Source: Deltaproteobacteria bacterium
GTDB taxonomy: Bacteria; Desulfobacterota; Binatia; UBA9968
DNA: 40,512 nucleotides
NCBI GenBank assembly: GCA_016210115.1
Contig: JACQUW010000307.1
Location: 1-40,512 of the forward strand
Reading direction: 5' to 3'
This document shows positions 7,948 to 16,079 of this stretch, in pieces. Numbering within the stretch: position 1 is the stretch's first letter; each line of letters begins with the position of its first letter. Below the pieces are notes generated by a model. The model was given only the letters and a program-made list of their open reading frames with translations. It was not told the DNA's origin and did no database searches. The position numbers and the translations under genes are program-made.

Positions 7948-10241
7948 GCCTGCAGCCCAAACAGGAGTTTCAAGTCGTCAACCACTCGGTTCCGCGCCGT
8001 GACGGAAGAGTGAAGGTCACGGGCCGGGCGACCTATGTGAGCGATGTGAAGCTGTCCGGGATGGCGTATGCCAAGGTTCTGCGGAGCCCCCTCGCCCATG
8101 CGAAGATCGTCTCTATTGATGTCTCCCGCGCCGCAAGCCGGCCGGGGGTTATTGCAGTTTTGACCGGGAACGACCTTGACGGGTTAAACCCCTACTATGG
8201 GCATGCAGTCAAGGATCACCCTCTTATTGCGATAGAAAAGGTGCGCTATGCGGGCGAGCCGGTGGCGGCCGTGGTGGCCGAGGACGAGAGGGCTGCCTTT
8301 GAGGCTCTCGAGTACATCGACGTAAAATATGAGGAATTAAAGGCCGTCTTTACGCCCGAAGAAGCCCTGGCCGAAGACGCGCCTTTGCTGCACGAGAGGC
8401 AGTTCGAAGCCGGCGCGCTGCGCGGGTTTGAGGGTGAGGTCAGCGCTGGAAAAGGCACGAATATCTGCCAGAAGCATCAGGTTAAGTGGGGCAATGTTGA
8501 GGAAGCTTTTAAAAACGCCGCGGCCGTGGTCGAGGGCGAATACTATTTTCCCATGACCTACGCCTACGCGATGGAGCCCTACGTGGCCATCGCCGACGTC
8601 ACCGACCAGGGCGTGACGGTCTATTCCTCGGCGCAGCACCCTTTTATGGTGCGCCACGATCTCAAGTCGATTTTCAACCTACCTGTGAGCAGAGTGCGCC
8701 TGATCGTGCCCTTTGTCGGCGGCGGCTACGGCAGCAAATCGTACACGAAAATCGAGCCGCTGGCGGCGGCCTGCTCCTGGAAAGCCAAACGGCCGGTCAA
8801 GCTGCAACTGACCGTGGAAGAAGCGATGCTCACCACGCGCAGCGACGACGCCTCCACCTGGATGCGCACCGCCGTCGACGCCAATGGCAAGATCATAGCC
8901 CGCCAGGCAAAGATTTACATGAACACCGGCGCCTATGCTGAGAACAGCCCGCTGGTCGTGGAGAAGTCGACCAACCGTTGCGTCGGTCCGTATGCGATCC
9001 CGAACGTTCTGATTGAAAATTGTTCTCTCTACACGAATACGGTCCCGGCAAGCTCCTACCGCGGCTTCGGCTGCGCGCAGGTGACATTGCCCGGCGAATC
9101 GCAGATCGACGAGCTGGCGGCCAAGATCGGCAAAGATCCCTACGAATTTCGTTTGGCGAACGTGGCCAAACCGGGAGAAGAATTCTTCCCCAAGCTGCGT
9201 CCATTCGATGGCGCGCTCAAAGAAGATTTGGAGACCGCCGCCAAGGCCATTGGTTGGGAGAGCCCCGTGCCCAAAGGCCGCGGCCGCAGCATCGCATGCT
9301 CCGGCAGCGATGCCGGCGCCTACCCGCTGACGTCAACGGCGGTGCGCGTGCATGCCGACGGCTCCGTGACGGTCATGACCGGCAGCACCGAGTTGGGCCA
9401 GGGAAGCCACACGGTCATCCCACAGATTGCGGCCGAAGAGTTGGGCGTCCCTCTCGAGAACGTGAATGTCGTCTCTTCCGATACGGCGATCACGCCTTAT
9501 GATCGTTCCACCGGCGCGAGCCGGACGACGACTCTCATGGGAAGCGCTGTCTTGGAGGCGAGCCGCGAGGCGATTCAGCAGATGGTCGTAATGGCGGCCG
9601 ATGTGCTCAAGGTTAAAGTCGAACAGATTCAGCTCATTCGCGGCGGCGTGCGCTGCGGCGAGGTGCAACTCAACTGGTCGGAAGTGATCAGTAAATTCTA
9701 CGCGCTTCCAGACGGCGAAGTGATCGGCCGCGCGTACATTCGCAAGGCCGGCAAGTTTTCTCAGTTGCCGGTGTTCTGGGAAACGGCCTGCACCGGGGTC
9801 GAAGTCTCCGTCGATGAAGAGACGGGCAGGATTCAAATGGAGAAGTTGGCCACCGTCGGCGACGTCGGTCTGGCGATCAATCCGGCATTGGCCGAAGGGC
9901 AGGATATCGGCGCGGCGACTATGGGCATGGGGATCGGCCTGTTTGAAGAATTGGTTTATGAAGGCTCTCAATTGGTCAACGGATCGATCTTGGATTATCG
10001 CCTGCCACGCTTTTCCGACATGCCTCGGAAGATCGACATGCATCTGGTTCAAAACCAGGACGGCGTTGGGCCTTACGGAGCCAAAGGAGGCGGCGAAGCT
10101 TCGCTCAACTCGATGGCAGCGAACATAGCCAATGCAGTGTATAGATCCACGGGCGTGCGCATTCGCCGGGCGCCGCTGACGCCGGAAAAGGTATGGCGCG
10201 CGCTGAGAGAAAAGAAGGAGGCAGGCAGCGGCAAGCAGTAG
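7944..10241 (+). CDS. Mo hydroxylase molybdopterin-binding large subunit (1)
   Basis: A 765-residue catalytic subunit of the xanthine dehydrogenase family. The a/b hammerhead domain is at about 20-130, the Mo-binding FVGGGYGSK at 257-265, SYRGFG at 371-376 in the place of the CoxL signature, ELGQGSHT at about 483-490, and the catalytic Glu718 in GGGEASLN. The frame is open further upstream, but the start at ATG 7944 is fixed by the ATGA overlap with the small subunit. SYRGFG rather than AYxCSFR shows it is not a form I CO dehydrogenase. Such enzymes hydroxylate an activated carbon in N-heterocycles, aldehydes or aromatic CoA esters. Position between LLM enzymes and a TctC binding protein suggests hydroxylation of an imported organic compound. 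Confidence 0.95.
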   Translation: MSLQPKQEFQVVNHSVPRRDGRVKVTGRATYVSDVKLSGMAYAKVLRSPLAHAKIVSIDVSRAASRPGVIAVLTGNDLDGLNPYYGHAVKDHPLIAIEKVRYAGEPVAAVVAEDERAAFEALEYIDVKYEELKAVFTPEEALAEDAPLLHERQFEAGALRGFEGEVSAGKGTNICQKHQVKWGNVEEAFKNAAAVVEGEYYFPMTYAYAMEPYVAIADVTDQGVTVYSSAQHPFMVRHDLKSIFNLPVSRVRLIVPFVGGGYGSKSYTKIEPLAAACSWKAKRPVKLQLTVEEAMLTTRSDDASTWMRTAVDANGKIIARQAKIYMNTGAYAENSPLVVEKSTNRCVGPYAIPNVLIENCSLYTNTVPASSYRGFGCAQVTLPGESQIDELAAKIGKDPYEFRLANVAKPGEEFFPKLRPFDGALKEDLETAAKAIGWESPVPKGRGRSIACSGSDAGAYPLTSTAVRVHADGSVTVMTGSTELGQGSHTVIPQIAAEELGVPLENVNVVSSDTAITPYDRSTGASRTTTLMGSAVLEASREAIQQMVVMAADVLKVKVEQIQLIRGGVRCGEVQLNWSEVISKFYALPDGEVIGRAYIRKAGKFSQLPVFWETACTGVEVSVDEETGRIQMEKLATVGDVGLAINPALAEGQDIGAATMGMGIGLFEELVYEGSQLVNGSILDYRLPRFSDMPRKIDMHLVQNQDGVGPYGAKGGGEASLNSMAANIANAVYRSTGVRIRRAPLTPEKVWRALREKKEAGSGKQ

Positions 10242-10290
10242 GCAGCTAAAGCAAACTGGCTACTGCGTACCGGGAGGTTCTCTAGCTAAC

Positions 10291-11166
10291 ATGATGCCTT
10301 TAAGACGCTTCGCGATTCATCAGCCCCGCAGCGTGAGGGAGGCGGCGGAAATGCTCGCCCAGTACGGCGAGAGCGGCCGTCTTTACGCCGGCGGAACAGA
10401 GCTTCTCCTGGCCATGAAGCACGACCTGCTGCGCTACGAGCATCTCGTCGATGTGAAGACCATATCCGGCCTGGATAAAATCGAGATCAAGAACGCCTCG
10501 CTTTCGGTTGGCGGAAGCGCGACGCACAGAGCGATCGAGAGATCTTCGCTGGCGCGCGAGCATTTTCCCGTCCTGACGGAGATGGAATCCAAGGTGGCCA
10601 ATGTGCGCGTGCGCGCAAGCGGAACTCTGGGAGGAAACCTCTGTTTTGCGGAGCCCCACTCGGATCCCGCGACGCTGCTTGTAGCGCTCAACGCGACCGT
10701 TCGAGTCCAGGGCCGAGGAAACGAAAGAACGATGACTGTGAATGAGCTTCTCCGAGGAGCTTATGAGACAGCTCTTACGCAAGATGAACTCCTCACTGCT
10801 GTAGAAATTCCCCTGCCCGAGAAGTCACGGCGAGCCGCTTATGTTAAGTTCCAAATCCACGAGCGTCCGACCTTAGGGCTTGCTTTGGTCTTGGATCTGG
10901 ATGACAGCGGATGGGCCGTGAAGGGGGCCAGGGCGGTTGTGGGCAGTATCAGTCCCAGGCCATGCCGCTCCGAAAAGGCCGAAGAGTTGCTCGTTGGGTC
11001 AATCGAAAGCGTGAAACATCAACTCGCCGAAGCCGGCAAGGCTCTCTCGGACGCTGCTGAGCCCGTGGATGATCTCGAGGGAAGCGCCGAATACAAGCGA
11101 CACCTGGTGAACGTGTTTCTTTTCCGCGCCTTCGATCAGGCTTTGGCCACCCGGCGCCTTGACTAA
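10291..11166 (+). CDS. Mo hydroxylase FAD-binding medium subunit (1)
   Basis: A 291-residue FAD-binding subunit of the xanthine dehydrogenase family. FAD motifs are YAGGTELLLAMK near residue 31 (canonical AGGxxLLxxMK) and GTLGGNLCFAEPHSDP near 110. The C-terminal CO-dehydrogenase flavoprotein domain follows, with GARAVVGSISPRP. There are two adjacent ATGs at 10291 and 10294; GGAGG at 10273-10277 is slightly far from either. It follows the large subunit by 49 bp, giving subunit order small-large-medium. It accepts electrons from the Fe-S subunit and passes them to a quinone, NAD or oxygen acceptor not predictable here. Confidence 0.94.
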   Translation: MMPLRRFAIHQPRSVREAAEMLAQYGESGRLYAGGTELLLAMKHDLLRYEHLVDVKTISGLDKIEIKNASLSVGGSATHRAIERSSLAREHFPVLTEMESKVANVRVRASGTLGGNLCFAEPHSDPATLLVALNATVRVQGRGNERTMTVNELLRGAYETALTQDELLTAVEIPLPEKSRRAAYVKFQIHERPTLGLALVLDLDDSGWAVKGARAVVGSISPRPCRSEKAEELLVGSIESVKHQLAEAGKALSDAAEPVDDLEGSAEYKRHLVNVFLFRAFDQALATRRLD

Positions 11167-11206
11167 GGTGCGGGCCGATAAACGAAGTGATACGGAGAGG
11201 GTGGAA

Positions 11207-12238
11207 ATGAAGAAGAAAGTTCTCGTTATCAACGGGTTGATTCTCAGCGCGCTGCTCTTGAACCTTCCCTTTGCATTGGCTGCCGCGCCATCTTACGAGG
11301 GAAAAACGCTGCGCATCATCGTCGGGTACTCGGCCGGCGGCGGTTATGACGGTTACGCCCGGGTCATCGGCCGCCATCTCGGAAAGCATCTTCCGGGCAG
11401 CCCCACGATCATTGTTGAAAATATGACTGGGGCCGGCAGCCTCGTTTCAGCGAACTACCTTTACAAGGCTGCCAGACCCGATGGTTTAACGATCGGCCAT
11501 TTCAACGGCGGCCTCTTCTTCAATCAGGTGATGGGGCAACCGGGGATTGAATTCGATGCCAGGAAATTCGCCTTCATCGGCGCGGCAGTGACCGAGGACG
11601 TTGCGTTCGCCTTCACCAAGAAAAGCGGTATCACCAGCATGGAGAAATGGGTGGCCGCGAAAACTCCGGTCAAAATGGGCGGTGTCGCGCCGGGCGCCTA
11701 CGCGCCCGACAACGTCATTCGGATCGTGAAAGCGGCTCTGGGACTCCCGGTGCAACTCGTCACAGGCTACAAGGGGACCGCAGATATCCGCTTGGCTGCG
11801 GAGAACGGAGAGCTGGCAGGGAGCGCGTGGGGATGGGACTCGATGCGCGCGACGTGGCGCAAAGCCTTGGATACAGGAGAGGCCGTTGTGGTTCTACAAG
11901 GAGTTCCCAAACCGCTCCCGGATCTGCCTAACGTTCCTCTCGCGATCAGTTTCGCCAAAACCGAAGAGGCGCGCCAACTGGTCGAGCACGGCATTCACAG
12001 CGGCGGCCGCTTCGCTCGCCCGTTTGTGCTGCCTCCGGGCACGCCGAAGGAGCGGGTCCAACTGATGCAGAAAGCTTTCCAGGATACGTTAAAGGACAAG
12101 GAGTTCCTCGCCGAGACGGAGAAAAGCAAACTCGGTCTCGATCCCGTAAGCGGCGCTGAACTCGAGAAAACCGTTGCGGCCCTCTTTAAGCTCGAACCGG
12201 GACTGGTTTTGAAGTTGAACGAAATACTATTCAAATAG
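11207..12238 (+). CDS. TctC/Bug family tripartite tricarboxylate transporter substrate-binding protein
   Basis: A 343-residue periplasmic binding protein with a signal peptide (MKKK, hydrophobic core, then about residue 25 LAAAPSYEG). The family signature is clear: LRIIVGYSAGGGYDGYARVIGRHLGKHLPGSP read as short blocks, IIVENMTGAGSL, and ANYLYKAARPDGLTIG. Bug-type proteins bind carboxylates, amides or aromatic acids, normally for TctA/TctB permeases; neither is present here. The frame opens upstream at 11159, but ATG 11207 follows GAGAGGGTGG and starts a proper signal sequence. It is 40 bp downstream of the FAD subunit and closes the catabolic run, suggesting it captures the substrate or a related compound. 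Confidence 0.93.
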   Translation: MKKKVLVINGLILSALLLNLPFALAAAPSYEGKTLRIIVGYSAGGGYDGYARVIGRHLGKHLPGSPTIIVENMTGAGSLVSANYLYKAARPDGLTIGHFNGGLFFNQVMGQPGIEFDARKFAFIGAAVTEDVAFAFTKKSGITSMEKWVAAKTPVKMGGVAPGAYAPDNVIRIVKAALGLPVQLVTGYKGTADIRLAAENGELAGSAWGWDSMRATWRKALDTGEAVVVLQGVPKPLPDLPNVPLAISFAKTEEARQLVEHGIHSGGRFARPFVLPPGTPKERVQLMQKAFQDTLKDKEFLAETEKSKLGLDPVSGAELEKTVAALFKLEPGLVLKLNEILFK

Positions 12239-12246
12239 TTGCCTGG

Positions 12247-12717
12247 TTAGATGGTCTCGCACGTAAACGAGCGAACGCGGGGATACGCCGGGTCATCCAG
12301 CGCGGCGTTGCAGATTGCCCCTGCGAGCGGTGGTGTAGGCTTCCAGACAGCTTCATGGTCGCGACGCCTGGCTGCAAAAAGGTGGCCGGCCCGGATTACC
12401 TTCTTTGTGTCCTCGGGAAATCGCCAGAAAGAACCCATGTGAGCTTCGATCGCCAAGGCACCATGTTTCATGAAAGTTTCGTAGTCGGCAAACCCTCTTC
12501 TGTCAAAATTCAGGTAGAAATAGCACGTGCGGATAATCTCGACCGGTCGACGGTTCTCTAAGCTTACAATCACTTCTGCGACACGAATCCGCTGCCCGGC
12601 GAATTGTGGAACTCGCTCCGTCGGACACCGCGAAAGAAGCTTCTCAAAACGATTATTCGGCATCCGCATGACGCGGTCGGCTCCGTCGACGAAGATTATC
12701 CGATGCGAAAGATTCAC
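12247..12717 (-). CDS. conserved hypothetical protein beside ligD
   Basis: A protein of about 156 residues, soluble in appearance, with no signal peptide or membrane segment. It has an N-terminal VDGADRVMRMPNNRFEKLL segment, then PVEIIRTCYFYLNFDRRG and a C-terminal RRDHEAVWKPTPPLAGAI segment. I recall similar short uncharacterised proteins in proteobacteria, but no function. The start is GTG 12717; an in-frame ATG about 50 bases further in is an alternative. It is convergent with the TctC gene (8 bp gap) and divergent from ligD. Codon pattern and protein composition look genuine, and the opposite-strand frames here read as non-protein. Confidence 0.65.
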   Translation of the reverse strand: MNLSHRIIFVDGADRVMRMPNNRFEKLLSRCPTERVPQFAGQRIRVAEVIVSLENRRPVEIIRTCYFYLNFDRRGFADYETFMKHGALAIEAHMGSFWRFPEDTKKVIRAGHLFAARRRDHEAVWKPTPPLAGAICNAALDDPAYPRVRSFTCETI

Positions 12718-12826
12718 TTGTATCCGTCTTGGGAAAAACGCCGATGGGGTGATATCCTCCGGTCCTTTGGCAGGCCGTCGTGCTTATTCAAGAAATTTGG
12801 TCCATCGTTTTTAACGCGTCCCGCCT
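12718..12826. promoter_or_regulatory. divergent intergenic region between hypothetical gene and ligD
   Basis: This 109-bp gap must hold promoters for both the minus-strand hypothetical gene and ligD. I could not identify clear -10/-35 boxes, and ligD lacks a strong ribosome-binding site. Confidence 0.35.
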
Positions 12827-15430
12827 ATGAAAGCAAGGAAGCGAATCAAAATACGCGGTCACGAGGTTCAGCTTTCCAATCTTGAAAAGCTGATGTATCC
12901 CGCCGTGGGCTTCACCAAAAGGGACGTCATCGATTATTACAGGCGCGCTTCCCGATATATTCTCCCGCACATTAAAGACCGGCCGGTCACGATGAAGAGG
13001 TACCCCGATGGCGTCGAGGGCGAACATTTCTACGAGAAAGACGCGCCGTCCTATACGCCGGAGTGGGTGAAGACCTTCCCGATACTAAGAACCAGCGGAG
13101 AGGAGCACATCGATTACATTCTCATTAACGATCTTCCAACGCTTATCTGGTCCGCCAATATGGCCAATCTGGAGATCCATTCCTTTTTGGCTCGGGCGCC
13201 AAAGATCGACTCGCCCACGATGGTCGTGTTCGACCTCGATCCCGGAGAAGGGGCCGATATTCTCCAATCGTGTGAGGTGGCCTTTCTTTTGAAGGCGCTG
13301 CTGGCCAGGCTTAACTTACAGTGTCTGGCAAAAGTCTCCGGCTCGAAAGGGATTCACATCCATATTCCGTTAAACTCCAGTGCGAGCTATGTCGCCACCC
13401 AGTCATTTGCTAAAGCGATCGCGCTCTCTCTCGAACAGGAACATCCTAACCTGATCGTGTCTGAAATGCCTAAGAGAAAGCGAAAGGGGAAGGTCTTCAT
13501 CGATTGGAGCCAGAACTCCGACTACAAATCCACCGTGGCTCCTTATTCGCTCCGCGCAAAAGGGGAGCGACCGTTTGTCGCGATGCCGGCGCGCTGGGAT
13601 GAGCTGAAGAGAGCCCTCCGTAAAGCAGACTCGGCTCTGTTGTTCTTTGAACCTGAGGCGGCGCTGGTCAGAATGAAAAAATCGGGAGATATTTTTGCTC
13701 CAGTGCTAACTCTGAAGCAAGAACTTCCAAAGGCTTTTCTCCGCCTTGAAGATCCGGATCTCGGGAGAGCGGCACAGTCAAACGAGAGCCTGCGCGTCTA
13801 TCGCGAAAAGCGCGACTTCTCGAAGACCCCCGAACCACCTCCTTCCGCGCCGCGCCCGACTCCTAAAGATGGGAAACGGCTATTTGTCGTTCAAAAACAT
13901 GCTGCGTCGCATTTGCACTATGATCTGCGCCTGGAAATGCACGGCGTGCTAAAATCCTGGGCGGTTCCGAAGGGTCCACCGTTTGAGCTGAACGAGAAGC
14001 GGCTCGCGATGGCCACGGAGGACCACCCGCTCGAGTATGCCCGGTTCGAAGGTGTCATCCCCCAGGGAGAATACGGCGGCGGCACGGTAATGGTATGGGA
14101 CATCGGCGACTACCAGATAACCGACGGCAACTACTATCAGGGAAAGCTGCACCTGATATTTTCCGGGAAGAAGCTCAACGGAGAGTGGGTGCTCGTCAAA
14201 CCAGAGCAAAGAAACGGGAAAGAGAACTGGTTTTTAATAAAGGTTGGCAGTCCCGCGAAGCCGCCCTCGGCCAAGACACTCGATCTCTCTGCTCTGAGCT
14301 CCCGGTCGATGGAACAAATCGCTCAAGCCGGCGGCCCCGTCTGGCACAGCAACAAAGCCGCTCAGGGCGAGCGCGACGGCGGCAAACCGGACCGCATGGC
14401 CGAGTTGGAATCCCTTCCACAAGCCCGCGCGGGATTTGTCAACCCCATGCTCGCCCAGCCGTCCGCCAGGCTTCCTGAAGACCCATCTAAATGGATCTAT
14501 GAGATCAAATTGGATGGATACCGCTGCGTCGCGTCAAAGAACAAGGCGAAGGTGAGCTTGTTCTCCCGCAATGGAAGAACTCTGAATTCCCGGTTTCCGA
14601 ATATTGTCCGGGCAGTCGAGCAAATCGAGACAGGGACCGTCATCGACGGTGAAATCATCGCGCTCGATGAACAGGGCCGGCCTTCTTTCAACGCGCTGCA
14701 GGATTACCGGCCGGAGTCCGGCCAGGCTCTTTTTTACATCTTTGACCTTTTGACCTACAGGAGGAGAAGCCTTCTGACCCTGCCGCTGCGGAGAAGGCGT
14801 GAAATCCTCAAATCCGCAATCTCCGGCCTAGCCGATGCAGTAAAATTGTCCGAAGACTTTGCGGACCCCGAAGATTTGGCAAAAGCCGCCGGGGAGTTGG
14901 GCCTTGAAGGCATTATCGCGAAACGGGCGGATTCTTTCTATGAGCCGGGCGAAAGAAGCGGCGCCTGGCTCAAATACAGGATCAATAAAGGGCAGGAATT
15001 TGTAATCGGCGGCTATATCCCGGGAAGTCATGGGTTTGATTCCTTGCTGGTTGGCTATTACGAAAAACACCACCTCCTGTTTATAAGCAAAATCAGGAAC
15101 GGATTTGTTCGGCGGACCCGGCGAGAGATTTTTGGCAGAATCAAAAAGTTTGAAACCAGGCACTGCCCCTTTGAAAACTTACCCGAGAAGAAGGGATCGC
15201 GCCGTGGCGAAGCTCTCACGGCCGACGTCATGAAAAAATGCCGCTGGCTTAAACCGAGGCTGGTTGCTCAAATTGAGTTTACCGAATGGACGGAAGGCAA
15301 TCGTTTGCGCCACGCCAAATTTGCGGGTTTGCGTGAGGACAAGGATCCCCGGGAGGTGATCCGTGAGTACCCGGCGGCGCGGGATACTCTGATGAACGAC
15401 ACTAGCGACTCTGCCGTTTCTTCTTCGTAG
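12827..15430 (+). CDS. ligD: multidomain ATP-dependent DNA ligase LigD (POL-PE-LIG)
   Basis: An 867-residue LigD for non-homologous end joining. Domain order is polymerase/primase (about 10-290), 3'-phosphoesterase (345-480), linker, then ATP-dependent ligase (535-845), as in mycobacteria rather than Pseudomonas. Polymerase metal ligands are Asp136, Asp138 and Asp226. The phosphoesterase has His358, His364, Asp366, Arg368, His400 and Tyr404, with the same spacing as the Pseudomonas active site. The ligase nucleophile is Lys561 in YEIKLDGYR, with EGIIAKR (694-700) and WLKYR further on. All three active sites appear intact. LigD normally needs Ku; no Ku gene lies in the window. The start has no strong ribosome-binding site. 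Confidence 0.96.
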   Translation: MKARKRIKIRGHEVQLSNLEKLMYPAVGFTKRDVIDYYRRASRYILPHIKDRPVTMKRYPDGVEGEHFYEKDAPSYTPEWVKTFPILRTSGEEHIDYILINDLPTLIWSANMANLEIHSFLARAPKIDSPTMVVFDLDPGEGADILQSCEVAFLLKALLARLNLQCLAKVSGSKGIHIHIPLNSSASYVATQSFAKAIALSLEQEHPNLIVSEMPKRKRKGKVFIDWSQNSDYKSTVAPYSLRAKGERPFVAMPARWDELKRALRKADSALLFFEPEAALVRMKKSGDIFAPVLTLKQELPKAFLRLEDPDLGRAAQSNESLRVYREKRDFSKTPEPPPSAPRPTPKDGKRLFVVQKHAASHLHYDLRLEMHGVLKSWAVPKGPPFELNEKRLAMATEDHPLEYARFEGVIPQGEYGGGTVMVWDIGDYQITDGNYYQGKLHLIFSGKKLNGEWVLVKPEQRNGKENWFLIKVGSPAKPPSAKTLDLSALSSRSMEQIAQAGGPVWHSNKAAQGERDGGKPDRMAELESLPQARAGFVNPMLAQPSARLPEDPSKWIYEIKLDGYRCVASKNKAKVSLFSRNGRTLNSRFPNIVRAVEQIETGTVIDGEIIALDEQGRPSFNALQDYRPESGQALFYIFDLLTYRRRSLLTLPLRRRREILKSAISGLADAVKLSEDFADPEDLAKAAGELGLEGIIAKRADSFYEPGERSGAWLKYRINKGQEFVIGGYIPGSHGFDSLLVGYYEKHHLLFISKIRNGFVRRTRREIFGRIKKFETRHCPFENLPEKKGSRRGEALTADVMKKCRWLKPRLVAQIEFTEWTEGNRLRHAKFAGLREDKDPREVIREYPAARDTLMNDTSDSAVSSS

Positions 15431-15558
15431 CGTTAAAGCCATCCTGTCGACACGGTCTACGTAGCTAAAAAAAACGGATATCAAAGATCTACCTCTTAGA
15501 CGCAATCCTTCGACAAGCATTGACTTGATCCGGCGAATTTCTGTCGCGAGGGCAACTC

Positions 15559-16068
15559 TTATTGCAACGACTTTAAGTAGGCGACGACCGCTGCAGCGTC
15601 CGTCGAGTTGAGACGAAACGCCGGCATCGGCGGATCCGGGACTCTTCCGCTGGCGGTGATTCCCCGCGTGAGAAGACGAATGCCCTCTTCCCGCGTATAG
15701 CCCGGGAGGCCCGCAATCGCAGGCGCTTTGATGGCCCACTTCATATTGGGAAAAGGAGGGGCTTTGACAGGAACAGGCGCTCCCAGGAGGTATTTTGTGC
15801 GAATGATCCGCCCGTTGTCATCCCTCGGGGTATGGCATTCCACACACATCGCCACTCGCTCAACAATATACTTGCCTCTCTCCGGCGAAGCGCCGCTGTC
15901 AGCCGAAAGCGCCTGATACGGTTCTTGACCGATCACCACGAGAGCAGCCAGTGAGAAGAGGAAAATAAAGACAATCCCTTTTTTCCCCACGGGCGTCGGT
16001 ATTCTAGACTCGCTCGCTTGGAAGCAACGTCGACCAGTCTTATGCTTTTGCGCCCCCATGAAAGACAT
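15559..16068 (-). CDS. mono-haem cytochrome c
   Basis: A 169-residue protein with a hydrophobic signal or anchor segment (about 30-48), then a class I cytochrome c domain. The haem site is CVECH at 75-79 and the likely sixth ligand is Met148 in DPPMPAF. The C-terminal helix DAAAVVAYLKSLQ is typical. Mature protein is expected in the periplasm. An ATG at 16059 is an alternative start. It begins 11 bp after the HAD-ATPase gene, so it is probably co-transcribed with the trehalose/glycogen run, though no functional link is obvious. It may pass electrons from a periplasmic dehydrogenase; the partner is unknown. It is convergent with ligD (128 bp gap). Confidence 0.9.
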   Translation of the reverse strand: MSFMGAQKHKTGRRCFQASESRIPTPVGKKGIVFIFLFSLAALVVIGQEPYQALSADSGASPERGKYIVERVAMCVECHTPRDDNGRIIRTKYLLGAPVPVKAPPFPNMKWAIKAPAIAGLPGYTREEGIRLLTRGITASGRVPDPPMPAFRLNSTDAAAVVAYLKSLQ

Positions 16069-16079
16069 GCGGCAGCGGA

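Noticed and set aside
7944..10241. Aerobic CO dehydrogenase (form I CoxL)
   Set aside because: The signature position reads SYRGFG here and AYRGAGR in the second locus (31925-34255), not AYxCSFR. CO oxidation is not supported.
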